64,000 nt of DNA from an uncultured Paenibacillaceae bacterium (GTDB taxonomy: Bacteria > Bacillota > Bacilli > Paenibacillales > K13), in assembly GCA_913056365.1 (NCBI GenBank), contig CAJXLT010000001.1, forward strand, positions 868,001 through 932,000, in the 5' to 3' direction. A model generated the notes under the pieces. That model was not told the DNA's origin. It did no database searches and saw nothing but the letters and a program-made list of their open reading frames with translations. Positions 52,965 through 60,753 of this stretch are shown here, piece after piece (positions within the stretch are counted from its first letter, which is position 1; each line of letters starts with the position of its first letter). A program made the position numbers and the translations under genes.

Positions 52965-53792
52965 GTGAAATGGACACTTGCTACAGTTACATTTCGTTAC
53001 CATATGCATTCGTATCGGGAGATTATTCGTTTCACCATGGAGTGCGGCGGCGATGGTCTGGAACTATGGGAGCCGCATTGGCTCCGCCATCGTCAAGATG
53101 TATGCCAGCTGGCTCCGACTTTTCCCATCTATGCGATGAGTGCGTATCTGGATCTGACAGACTTCACCCTGCTCGGCTGGAAGCAGCGGCTGCATGACAA
53201 GCTGGAGGCTTGTCATGAGCTTGACATTCCAGTACTTCGGCTGTTCAGCGGTTCATTGCCATCGAATTTGGCAGGAGAACGAGATTGGGAGCAATGGTAT
53301 AGGCGAATTGAAGGGATGAATCGGCTAGCAGAGTCCTACGGGGTACAAGTCGCATTCGAGACGCATCCTGGTACGTTGCTTGACCGAGCTGCAGGAGTAG
53401 ACCGACTGTGTCAGGCTATAACTCGCAACGGCTGGCAGCAGATCGGCATCAACTTCGATGCTTATCATGTATGGGAATTCGGGGAAAATCCGCGAACCGT
53501 TCTCGATGATTGGCATCCGTATATTCGGCATGTGCATGTGAAGAACGCAGCACTTCGCACGAAGCAGTTCGCCATGACCAATGTGTATCATCCGGCAGGA
53601 TGCTATGATGAGCTTCGTCCGTTAAGCGAGGGACAGGTTTGCATTCGTGCTGTCATCGAGGGGTTGTGCAGATACGGCTACAATCGTGCTGTTACTTTGG
53701 AATGGTTCGGCCTTCCAGACGGTGCGTTGTTGAAGTCAGATCTCCAGTACTTGCGTGATCTCACGGCAGCTTACAAGCAGGAGGTGTCTTGA
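52965..53792 (+). CDS. AsbF-like 3-dehydroshikimate dehydratase (TIM barrel)
   Basis: A 275-residue metal-dependent TIM barrel of the sugar-phosphate isomerase/AP-endonuclease-2 fold. It shows the AsbF pattern: opening WTLATVTFRYHMHSYREIIR, GDGLELWEPH, FETHPGTLLDR, NFDAYHVWE, HVHVKN and TLEWFG. Likely metal ligands are Glu132, Asp165, His191 and Glu246. AsbF converts 3-dehydroshikimate to 3,4-dihydroxybenzoate for petrobactin; the gene order here (ligase-ACP-AsbF) supports the same reaction. GTG start after AAGGAAGGTGA. An isomerase role is the main alternative. Comparison with AsbF is from memory. Confidence 0.78.
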   Translation: MKWTLATVTFRYHMHSYREIIRFTMECGGDGLELWEPHWLRHRQDVCQLAPTFPIYAMSAYLDLTDFTLLGWKQRLHDKLEACHELDIPVLRLFSGSLPSNLAGERDWEQWYRRIEGMNRLAESYGVQVAFETHPGTLLDRAAGVDRLCQAITRNGWQQIGINFDAYHVWEFGENPRTVLDDWHPYIRHVHVKNAALRTKQFAMTNVYHPAGCYDELRPLSEGQVCIRAVIEGLCRYGYNRAVTLEWFGLPDGALLKSDLQYLRDLTAAYKQEVS

Positions 53793-54208
53793 TGGAACCG
53801 ACACACATATTGCCTCACCGCTATCCGTTCCTATTCATTGATCGGATTACGTCTTGTGAACCAGGCAAGCGAGCAAAGGGGATCAAGCTTGTGTCCAACA
53901 ATGAATGGTTCTTCCTCGGTCATTTCCCAGAGCAGCCGATTATGCCAGGTGTGCTCATTGCCGAGGCAATCGCGCAGATGGGGGCGTTCACTATAGCGAA
54001 GCCAGATGAGCCGGGCAAGATCGGGATGGTCGCATCTATGAAGGAATTGAAGTGGCACCGTCCTGTCGTTCCAGGTGATTGTCTGGAGCTGACATTCGAA
54101 GTGATTAGCAGCAAGGGTCCATTTTTGAAAGGAAAAGGGGAAGCATCTGTAGCAGGCAAACTAGTCACGACCATTGAGGAAATTATCATTCATACCAAGT
54201 CCAGCTAG
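53792..54208 (+). CDS. FabZ-like 3-hydroxyacyl-ACP dehydratase
   Basis: A 138-residue hot-dog fold protein. LPHRYPFLFIDR opens it, and the catalytic pair is His44 in GHFPEQP and Glu58 in LIAEAIAQ, the normal 14-residue spacing of FabZ. ATG 53792 overlaps the preceding stop (TGATG); a TTG at 53789 is in frame just before. In a type II system it removes water from 3-hydroxyacyl-ACP to give conjugated double bonds. No ketoreductase is in the cluster, so FabG would have to supply the hydroxyacyl substrate. Confidence 0.9.
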   Translation: MEPTHILPHRYPFLFIDRITSCEPGKRAKGIKLVSNNEWFFLGHFPEQPIMPGVLIAEAIAQMGAFTIAKPDEPGKIGMVASMKELKWHRPVVPGDCLELTFEVISSKGPFLKGKGEASVAGKLVTTIEEIIIHTKSS

Positions 54209-54218
54209 GAGGGGTATC

Positions 54219-55361
54219 ATGTTAGAAAGAACGATTCGGTTCGGTCCACACAAGTATGCGTTCGTGTGCGGGGACGGTGCACTGGATCAATTCAACCATA
54301 CGTTGTCAGACTTACAGGTAGACCGATATGTCCTGATCGCAGACAAAGGACTACCGCCATTCATTATTGCGCGAACGCTTCATACTCTTGAGGAGCATGG
54401 TCTTGTGCAGTTGATTGAAGCGTCGTTCGGCGAAGCGAACAAACATTTGCAGACGGTGCAGCACATATGCGAGCAAGCGATCGGGTGGGGAGCAGATCGG
54501 CGCACAGCGATCGTTGCGCTTGGTGGAGGGGTGGCAGGTAATGTTGCAGGCATGGTCGCAGCTTTGCTATTCCGCGGCTTGCCGTTGATACACATGCCGA
54601 CTACGCTAATGGCCGCTTCAGATTCTGTCCTGTCCTTGAAGCAAGCTGTCAATTTGGAGCACGGCAAAAATTTGGTCGGCACTTACTATACGCCGCACAC
54701 GGTTTGTGTAGAGCTTACATTCCTGCGTACATTGCCATTGCGCGAAATCCGCTCGGGCTTGTGCGAGCTGGTGAAGAACTTGTTGGCTATTAAGCCCGAG
54801 CGCATTCCGGAATTTCATACGTTGCTTCGCCCGCTTGGACATTATACAGATCAGGAGCTGTCGCGCTGTATCGAATTTTGTATCGATGCCAAGATGCAAG
54901 TGATGCTAGAGGACCCGTATGAGCGTAACGAAGGGCTTGTGCTAGAGTACGGACATACGATAGGCCATGCGCTGGAGCTGGCCTGTGAGGGTCGTTATTC
55001 TCATGGAGAATGTGTTGGTTTCGGGATGAGATGTGCCGCATATATCGCAGAGCAATTGAACTTGCTATCAGCGCATGAAGTGAAGCAACACGAGGAATTA
55101 CTGCATCAAATCGGGGTGAATGTTCATGTGACCGAGGAGCAAATAGCCCGAATGGAGAGCTATTGGCAGAAGGATAACAAGCGAGGCTATCGACGGAGCA
55201 TACCGGGTCAAGTCGGGTTTGTATTGTTGCATGGCTTAGGTAACATGAATAGAGAGGAAGGCTCTAACATCACTTACGTGTCCCAGTCGCTCGTACAGGA
55301 AGCCATTCATGCGGTAGCCTTCCATCAAGAATCGATGAGGGCGCATGGTCATGTCGACTAA
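54219..55361 (+). CDS. 2-deoxy-scyllo-inosose synthase (BtrC-like)
   Basis: A 380-residue sugar-phosphate cyclase of the dehydroquinate synthase fold. AGGAGGGG precedes the ATG. The segment GADRRTAIVALGGGVAGNVA and the run ASDSVLSLKQAVN closely follow BtrC of butirosin biosynthesis as I recall it, rather than AroB. The metal ligands fit: Glu183 (LCELVKN), His246 (YGHTIGHA) and His262 (SHGE), with the 16-residue spacing of the fold. The enzyme turns glucose 6-phosphate into the carbocycle 2-deoxy-scyllo-inosose. A BtrS-like aminotransferase follows, supporting this over valiolone or dehydroquinate synthase. Confidence 0.87.
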   Translation: MLERTIRFGPHKYAFVCGDGALDQFNHTLSDLQVDRYVLIADKGLPPFIIARTLHTLEEHGLVQLIEASFGEANKHLQTVQHICEQAIGWGADRRTAIVALGGGVAGNVAGMVAALLFRGLPLIHMPTTLMAASDSVLSLKQAVNLEHGKNLVGTYYTPHTVCVELTFLRTLPLREIRSGLCELVKNLLAIKPERIPEFHTLLRPLGHYTDQELSRCIEFCIDAKMQVMLEDPYERNEGLVLEYGHTIGHALELACEGRYSHGECVGFGMRCAAYIAEQLNLLSAHEVKQHEELLHQIGVNVHVTEEQIARMESYWQKDNKRGYRRSIPGQVGFVLLHGLGNMNREEGSNITYVSQSLVQEAIHAVAFHQESMRAHGHVD

Positions 55362-56589
55362 GCAGCTGGTTTGGCCGCGTTGGCCGATTGCAGACGATCA
55401 TACATTGGCGCAGCTGAAGCAAGTGTTGGAGAGCGGAAGATGGGCGATCAGTGGTCCTTACATGGGTGAGCCGACACGGGAACAGCGGTTTGCCGAGAAG
55501 TTTGCTGCATACAATGGTGTGCACTGGTGTGTAACAATGGACCACGGAACGTCAGCCTTGATTGCTGCCTTAGAAGCACTTGATATCGGTGTCGGTGACG
55601 AAGTGATCGTACCCGGTCTGACCTGGGTTGCCCCGGCGCTAGCAGTGCTGGCAGTGAATGCTATGCCGGTTCTTGCGGACATCGAACGCGATACATGTTG
55701 TATGGACCCGCATGCGATCGAGCAATCGATTACACCGCGTACAAAAGCGATTGTGGTTGTTCATATGTATGGCAATATGGTTGACATGGACGCGATTGCA
55801 GCGTTAGCGGCACAGTACGATCTTGCCATTGTTGAAGATGCGGCGCACAGTCATGGAGCAAGCTGGAAGGGCAATAGAGCTGGCAGTATGGGCGATATCG
55901 GTGTGTTCTCGATGCAGCAGGGCAAAGTGCTGACCTGTGGAGAAGGCGGTGCAGCCATTACGAATCGTATTGAATTGAAGGATCGATTAGAAGCATCGGC
56001 ATGGAATGCCCGAACTCGCATTGCGCCTGCCGAGCGATTGCAATATCCAATGACATTAAGCGAGGGTCAGCCTAGATTCGGATTGAACCGCTGCCTCTCC
56101 GAATTCCAAGCTGCCATACTGTTGGATCAGTTGCCGAGACTTGCACGGCAAAATCGGGTGCGCGAAGAGCATGCTGATTGGTTGGACCGCCAGCTAGCAC
56201 AAATTTCTGGCATTCGGCTCATGCGTAAGGATACGCGAATATGGGAGCGAACCTATTACGGTTATGTGCTGCAGATAGATCCCCTTACGTCTACTTTATC
56301 TGCCTACGAGCTCATCCAACAGCTTCAGCAAGATCTGAATATGGGTGATTACCTGCTGCACACCGCATATAAACCACTTAGCCGCAATCCATTGTTCCAA
56401 CCGCATCTGAAGCGACATGCACTTGGGACTGATTATTTAGCGGAATTGCAGAAGCAGATGCGCCCGCTTCCGAATTGCGAATATGTACATGCGAACAGTA
56501 TCGTCTTCCATCACAGCATACTGCTCGCGGAGAAGGAACAGCTGGCACAATTGGTGCACACAATCGAACAACGAATGACCGGGAGGTGA
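55351..56589 (+). CDS. L-glutamine:2-deoxy-scyllo-inosose aminotransferase (BtrS/StsC-like)
   Basis: A 412-residue PLP enzyme of the DegT/DnrJ/EryC1/StrS family with Schiff-base Lys192 (MQQGKVLTCGEGG) and conserved EDAAHSHGASW. It closely resembles BtrS/BtrR as I recall: WPIADD...SGRWAISGPYMGEP, TYYGYVL, and LNMGDYLLHTAY. It turns 2-deoxy-scyllo-inosose into 2-deoxy-scyllo-inosamine using glutamine. ATG 55351 (GAGGG 9 bases ahead) is chosen over ATG 55345. It overlaps the cyclase gene by 11 bp. Other members aminate keto sugars, which the cyclase neighbour makes less likely. Confidence 0.87.
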   Translation: MSTKQLVWPRWPIADDHTLAQLKQVLESGRWAISGPYMGEPTREQRFAEKFAAYNGVHWCVTMDHGTSALIAALEALDIGVGDEVIVPGLTWVAPALAVLAVNAMPVLADIERDTCCMDPHAIEQSITPRTKAIVVVHMYGNMVDMDAIAALAAQYDLAIVEDAAHSHGASWKGNRAGSMGDIGVFSMQQGKVLTCGEGGAAITNRIELKDRLEASAWNARTRIAPAERLQYPMTLSEGQPRFGLNRCLSEFQAAILLDQLPRLARQNRVREEHADWLDRQLAQISGIRLMRKDTRIWERTYYGYVLQIDPLTSTLSAYELIQQLQQDLNMGDYLLHTAYKPLSRNPLFQPHLKRHALGTDYLAELQKQMRPLPNCEYVHANSIVFHHSILLAEKEQLAQLVHTIEQRMTGR

Positions 56590-56595
56590 CAACCA

Positions 56596-57984
56596 TTGCG
56601 TAATGATGCAGTAGTCGGTTATCTGGGCAGACAATGGAGACGCATCAATCAGCGAGTTGTGGAGAAGCAGTGGCTGGACAATCTTCGTGAATACATGCCG
56701 GTAACGGTAATTCCGCCGAGCTATATTCAGGACCTGATGGGCCCTTCTATAGAAAGCTTACTATCCGGTATGCCCGACTCGCTTGATCAAACAGCAGCAG
56801 TGCTGAAGCACATCCGTGACACTTACGGGATCAATACCCTTTATCTAAACCTTCCGACGACAATTCCAATCGTATTGATGGCTAGAAATCATGCGGGCTT
56901 GGACCTTGGCATCTGTTGTATTGCTCATTGCGTCGGGTCCGCCTATTGGCTGAAGCTGTGGGTAAGCATCGCACCATGGCTGACTAAGCGAGATGTCGTG
57001 ATGGTTAGTTCAGCGTGCAGTAAGCAAGCGCTTATGAATATATCACCTAAATACGAACATGTTAGACAAATCCCCCTTGGCATACGATTGCCGGAAGCGA
57101 TGTCGATCCAGCCCAATAAGGTCAGATCAGATCCGACGATCTTATCCATTGGCAGGATAGAAGATGTGAAGAATATACATATTGTGTTGACATGCTTCGC
57201 TAAGGTCCTTCAGCAGATTCCTGCTGCCAAGCTAGTGATCGCAGGTGAATATACGGGACATTCTGAGGAGCAAGTAGCGCAATATGAACAGACGATCACT
57301 ACATTATTGAAGGAGCTGCAGCTGGAGCATGCAGTTGAACTGCCGGGTGCTGTCGTTGGAGCGAGCAAAGACGAGTTGTTCCAGCGGGCACATATCCTGC
57401 TTAATTTGTCCACAGATATCGGGGAAACCTATGGCTTCAATCTCATTGAAGCGAAAGCTTGGGGATTGCCCGTCATCTGTACGAGCTGGAACGGATTCAG
57501 AGAGCTAGTCCATCATGGGGAGGACGGCTATTTGGCAGATTGCCGCTGGGAAGGGAGCATACCGGTCATAGATCAGGCCCAAGTAGTACAATATTGCTTG
57601 CAACTGCTGCTCCATTCAGATCTACACAGCAGGTTCGCCGAGCAAGCCCGTCTTCGAGCTAGGAATTATGCATATGAGAAGACAACGCCTCGCATTGTAG
57701 CAGCGCTGCATGATGCTGTGCAGATTCGTGCAGCAGATGGAATAGCTCCGTCCACCTTGAGGAATCAGTCGCTTGCGAGCCTGCCGAATGTGTACGCCGT
57801 TGAACGAATGGAGCAGTTGGGCTGGTCGGACGAAACACCTGCCGCCCTCATCCCGACGTCGTTCGCTCATTATGAGGGGGAACTGGAAGCATGGTACGCG
57901 AAAGTGAAGCCTATTATGAAGCATTATGCTTCCACAGCGGTAGTAGAAGGAGGAAGGCCGCATGGCATGGAAATCCACATATAA
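56596..57984 (+). CDS. GT4-type glycosyltransferase
   Basis: A 462-residue GT-B retaining glycosyltransferase. TTG 56596 follows GGGAGGTGA that overlaps the previous stop. The C-terminal donor domain has ILSIGRIEDVKNIHIVLTCF, KLVIAGEY and the EX7E-like ETYGFNLIEAKAWGLPVI...GFRELV. The N-terminal half is longer and less conserved. The tail after residue ~380 (80 residues) is extra. In this cluster its likely acceptor is the aminocyclitol, like BtrM/NeoM acting on 2-deoxystreptamine, but here on 2-deoxy-scyllo-inosamine; the sugar donor is unknown. Confidence 0.87.
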   Translation: MRNDAVVGYLGRQWRRINQRVVEKQWLDNLREYMPVTVIPPSYIQDLMGPSIESLLSGMPDSLDQTAAVLKHIRDTYGINTLYLNLPTTIPIVLMARNHAGLDLGICCIAHCVGSAYWLKLWVSIAPWLTKRDVVMVSSACSKQALMNISPKYEHVRQIPLGIRLPEAMSIQPNKVRSDPTILSIGRIEDVKNIHIVLTCFAKVLQQIPAAKLVIAGEYTGHSEEQVAQYEQTITTLLKELQLEHAVELPGAVVGASKDELFQRAHILLNLSTDIGETYGFNLIEAKAWGLPVICTSWNGFRELVHHGEDGYLADCRWEGSIPVIDQAQVVQYCLQLLLHSDLHSRFAEQARLRARNYAYEKTTPRIVAALHDAVQIRAADGIAPSTLRNQSLASLPNVYAVERMEQLGWSDETPAALIPTSFAHYEGELEAWYAKVKPIMKHYASTAVVEGGRPHGMEIHI

Positions 57985-58927
57985 TTGTATGCTGGCATCC
58001 TTGTATCATCTTCTGAAGCATAACCAACGGCTGCGCATAGATTTCACGACTATAGCATTGCAAGACACGCTGCTCCATCTCTATCATCATCACATGTATT
58101 TGCTTCCTGAATCACCGGAATCGACAGCAGAGCGCTTCGCTGCGTGCATAGGCGCTCGCTTGCACTATCCTGACGTCACTGATCCGGATACAGCGCTAGA
58201 CTATGCTTATCGTCAACTCGATAGCGGTCGGATCCTCCCTGTTAACATAAACTTACGTTACGACATTCTTACACCACTGCCATTCGATAATGATATTATG
58301 CATTATCATTTGATAACAGGCAGAGCGAGCGGAGATCGTCTCCAGATGTACGATCAATTCGAGAATATTCACTACGAAGTAGATGCTTCGCACTTAAAAC
58401 TAGCGATAGATACGGCGTTTAATCGAAGATTTCATTCACGCTTTACACCATTCATGACAGTGGCATTCACTCGTCCTATGCGGTTCGTACAGGAGCAACT
58501 GCTGCTTCTTCAAGCACAGCCAGCCGTACTTGGCGCAGTGGCAAGAAATTATCCTTATGCGCATAACTTGCGCAATGGCCAGGCTGCTGTGAAAGCGATG
58601 AGTCGATTTGCAGCGGCTGCCCCAACCGCCGAGGAAAAATACAAATATATGAACTTCCAAGACATTATAGTGCGGATTCGTGGTTTATTCTGTGAAACAG
58701 CAAGCCAGTTCGGATATCCTCGTAATGGGGAATTAGACGAGTGGTTAGTGCGGCATCATGCCTTCAAGCGCTCGTTTGGACTTGCATTAGTTCGACGCAA
58801 ACAGGAGGATTGGCGAACACTAGAGTCAGAGATAGTACAATTGCTCGATTATGAACGTCATGTATTAGCGGGGATTGCTGACTATTTCGATACAACATCG
58901 ACAGCAGAAAGGACGGTGTTACCCTAA
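57962..58927 (+). CDS. BtrH-like papain-fold acyltransferase candidate 1
   Basis: A 321-residue protein recalling the BtrH_N/C39-like papain-fold family. Features are Cys9 near the start (TYNCMLASLYHLL), a strand ILPVNINLRYD in the middle, then His116 (MHYHLITGR) and Asp131 (MYDQF), which would make a Cys-His-Asp triad. In butirosin, BtrH moves an acyl group from ACP BtrI to the amine of ribostamycin. With two ACPs and an aminocyclitol pathway in one cluster, an acyl-ACP to amine transferase is the best guess. The ATG follows AAGGAGGAAGG and overlaps the GT gene by 23 bp. Family assignment is by motif only. Confidence 0.62.
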   Translation: MAWKSTYNCMLASLYHLLKHNQRLRIDFTTIALQDTLLHLYHHHMYLLPESPESTAERFAACIGARLHYPDVTDPDTALDYAYRQLDSGRILPVNINLRYDILTPLPFDNDIMHYHLITGRASGDRLQMYDQFENIHYEVDASHLKLAIDTAFNRRFHSRFTPFMTVAFTRPMRFVQEQLLLLQAQPAVLGAVARNYPYAHNLRNGQAAVKAMSRFAAAAPTAEEKYKYMNFQDIIVRIRGLFCETASQFGYPRNGELDEWLVRHHAFKRSFGLALVRRKQEDWRTLESEIVQLLDYERHVLAGIADYFDTTSTAERTVLP

Positions 58928-59907
58928 TGCAAGCAGAGAAAGCTGAGAAAGCTGAAACAAACCTGCACACTTCATACAACTGTGTATTGGCTAGTGTTTA
59001 CAATATTCTTGTGAACAATGCCGGATTAACATTTCCGTTCGCTTGCCTATGTGTATCCCCGCAATTTTTCAAGCTGGAGGCTGTGGCAAATGAGCCGCTG
59101 CTCGTATCAGAGCATCCCGAACAGACGATGTTGCATTTTTTGCGTCGAATTGGTGCAGAAGCCGTATATCCGAATATAGGTTCAGTTGACGACGCACCGG
59201 CTTTTGCAGAAGCCTATTTGGCCAAGCATGCTGTGCTCCCGTTTTTTATTAATCTGCGGTATTCTGTCTTGGACCCTGCGCCATATGATAACGACTATTG
59301 GAACGTACAGCTGCTTGTAGGACGTGATGAGGCACATGGACATTGGCTGGCGTACGATACATTTCATGGGGAATCGTATACGCTGGAGCAGGAGCAGTTT
59401 CGAATGATGATTGATACGCCATTTAACTACCGTATGGACTCGGGCTTCTCTCCATTCCTTACTATTGAATTGGGAGACTTGGAAGGGTGCCGGCGTGAAT
59501 TGAATCGAATGACCGAAGCAAGCAGTATTATAGACGCATTGACTCGTTATCCACTCGAAGCTAATTTGGAGGCAGGGCAGTCGTTCGTAACTCAATTGCG
59601 TACTATGTATATGAAGGACGACGGTCGCAATCTTCATGATGAAATTTATAAAATAATTGGCTTTCAGCGTATTTTGATTAAACAAAGAGAACAGATTGGG
59701 GCTTTTGCCGAGACGCTAGGGTATACGCACGCTCATCGCTTTCGTGAACTGGCCCAAGCCTGGGATACATTCAGCTACGGTATTGCGATGGCGATATCGC
59801 GTCATGAGCGTGAAGGATTTGACAAGCTTGCAGTGGAATTCGAAGCACTCATACGGAGAGAGTTTGAGGAAGCTGAGGAGCTGGGAGCTTGGCTGAAGCT
59901 TAGTTAA
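58927..59907 (+). CDS. BtrH-like protein 2, paralogue with His replaced by Gln
   Basis: A 326-residue paralogue of the preceding gene: TSYNCVLASVYNIL matches its TYNCMLASLYHLL, and FNYRMDSGFSPFLT matches FNRRFHSRFTPFMT. Cys19 and Asp144 are kept, but the aligned catalytic His is Gln128 (NVQLLVGR against HYHLITGR). It may be inactive, or a partner subunit of the first. Start overlaps the previous stop by 1 base; AAAGGACGG is the ribosome site. It ends the cluster, followed by a terminator. Confidence 0.6.
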   Translation: MQAEKAEKAETNLHTSYNCVLASVYNILVNNAGLTFPFACLCVSPQFFKLEAVANEPLLVSEHPEQTMLHFLRRIGAEAVYPNIGSVDDAPAFAEAYLAKHAVLPFFINLRYSVLDPAPYDNDYWNVQLLVGRDEAHGHWLAYDTFHGESYTLEQEQFRMMIDTPFNYRMDSGFSPFLTIELGDLEGCRRELNRMTEASSIIDALTRYPLEANLEAGQSFVTQLRTMYMKDDGRNLHDEIYKIIGFQRILIKQREQIGAFAETLGYTHAHRFRELAQAWDTFSYGIAMAISRHEREGFDKLAVEFEALIRREFEEAEELGAWLKLS

Positions 59908-59956
59908 AGCTTGGCCAACTTGGTGATGAGCACTGATGCAGTGGCGTACATTGTGG

Positions 59957-59990
59957 ACCGTAGCTTCTTGTGGAGCTGCGGTTTTCTTCC
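59957..59990 (+). terminator. Intrinsic terminator after the biosynthetic cluster
   Basis: ACCGTAGCTTC, loop TTGTG, GAGCTGCGGT, then TTTCTTCC. One wobble and one bulged base in the stem. Confidence 0.6.
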
Positions 59991-60060
59991 TTCTGTTTGG
60001 CTCGCTTTGAATCGTATGGTCGGTCGTGAGTGGTATGGGGTGTTGAAGCCTTTGCTTCAG

Positions 60061-60317
60061 TATCCCCTTCACTCAGCAAGCAATTTGTGATCCTAATGAT
60101 CAGTCCCCAGTGAGCAGAATAGTCACTCATGTTGAAGGGGATGGTCGTGGAAGGTATGTAGTGTCACAGCCTTTTCTTCGATATCCCCTTCACTCAGCAA
60201 GCAATTTGTGATCCTAATGATCAGTCTCCAGTGAGCAGAACAGTCACTCATGTTGAAGGGGATGGTCGTGGAAGGTATGTAGTGTCACAGCCTTTTCTTC
60301 GATATCCCCGTCACTCA
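60061..60317. repeat. 121-bp tandem repeat with internal inverted repeat
   Basis: Units start at 60061 and 60182, with a partial third at 60303; the period is exactly 121 both times. A diverged part-copy precedes the first unit (about 60019-60060). Each full unit holds ATCCCCTTCA near the left and TGAAGGGGAT near the right, a perfect 10-bp inverted repeat about 61 bases apart. Units 1 and 2 are nearly identical. Confidence 0.85.
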
Positions 60318-60460
60318 GCAAGCGAACTGCGATTCACAGCATCATTCTCCTGAAAGTAGTATATTTACTCATGATGCATATGTTTATATGCGATTTAGGG
60401 TAGTAAAGTATCATTATGTATTACCTGCATGATAATATGTGCGACAACTTCTGAGCCAAT

Positions 60461-60640
60461 GGGATACCGAACAAAAGGGACGAATACGATACTTAGTTAA
60501 ATGGATGCCGGACAAAAGCGAGGACTCGATATACTGAGTGAAGGGGATAGTGTCGAATAGGATAGACCATGGTATTATCGGAGGGGATTTTGGTGTAAGG
60601 GATGCGATCTGAGTGAAGGGGATACTGAACAAAAGAACGG
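60461..60640. repeat. Dispersed short repeats (ACAAAAG words and TGAGTGAAGGGGAT)
   Basis: GGATACCGAACAAAAG (60462), GGATGCCGGACAAAAG (60503) and GGATACTGAACAAAAG (60620), plus TGAGTGAAGGGGAT at 60535 and 60610. The latter is the reverse complement of ATCCCCTTCACTCA found in the tandem repeat upstream. Confidence 0.75.
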
Positions 60641-60753
60641 ACAACACTACTCTCGGGTACAGCGAGGATTGGATTTCCCCATACGCGCATTGTCTTTCGG
60701 AATCCATTCATGTTACGATACTGCTAAATCGACTAGGAGGATGTGACGGTTAA

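Larger units (their letters stand above)
59991..60753. other. Gene-free stretch with tandem and dispersed repeats
   Basis: About 760 bp without a gene; short frames arise only from the repeats. It holds a 121-bp tandem repeat (60061-60317), further TGAAGGGGAT cores, and three copies of a GGATRCYGRACAAAAG word. Between 60325 and 60455 nothing repetitive was recognised. Confidence 0.7.

Noticed and set aside
54219-55361. Reading the cyclase as housekeeping 3-dehydroquinate synthase (AroB)
   Set aside because: Conserved blocks follow BtrC more closely, the next gene is a BtrS-like aminotransferase overlapping it, and no other aro genes are nearby.
60061-60317. Direct repeats considered as a CRISPR array
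   Set aside because: The period is 121 bp with near-identical whole units and no short repeat/unique spacer alternation; no cas genes nearby.
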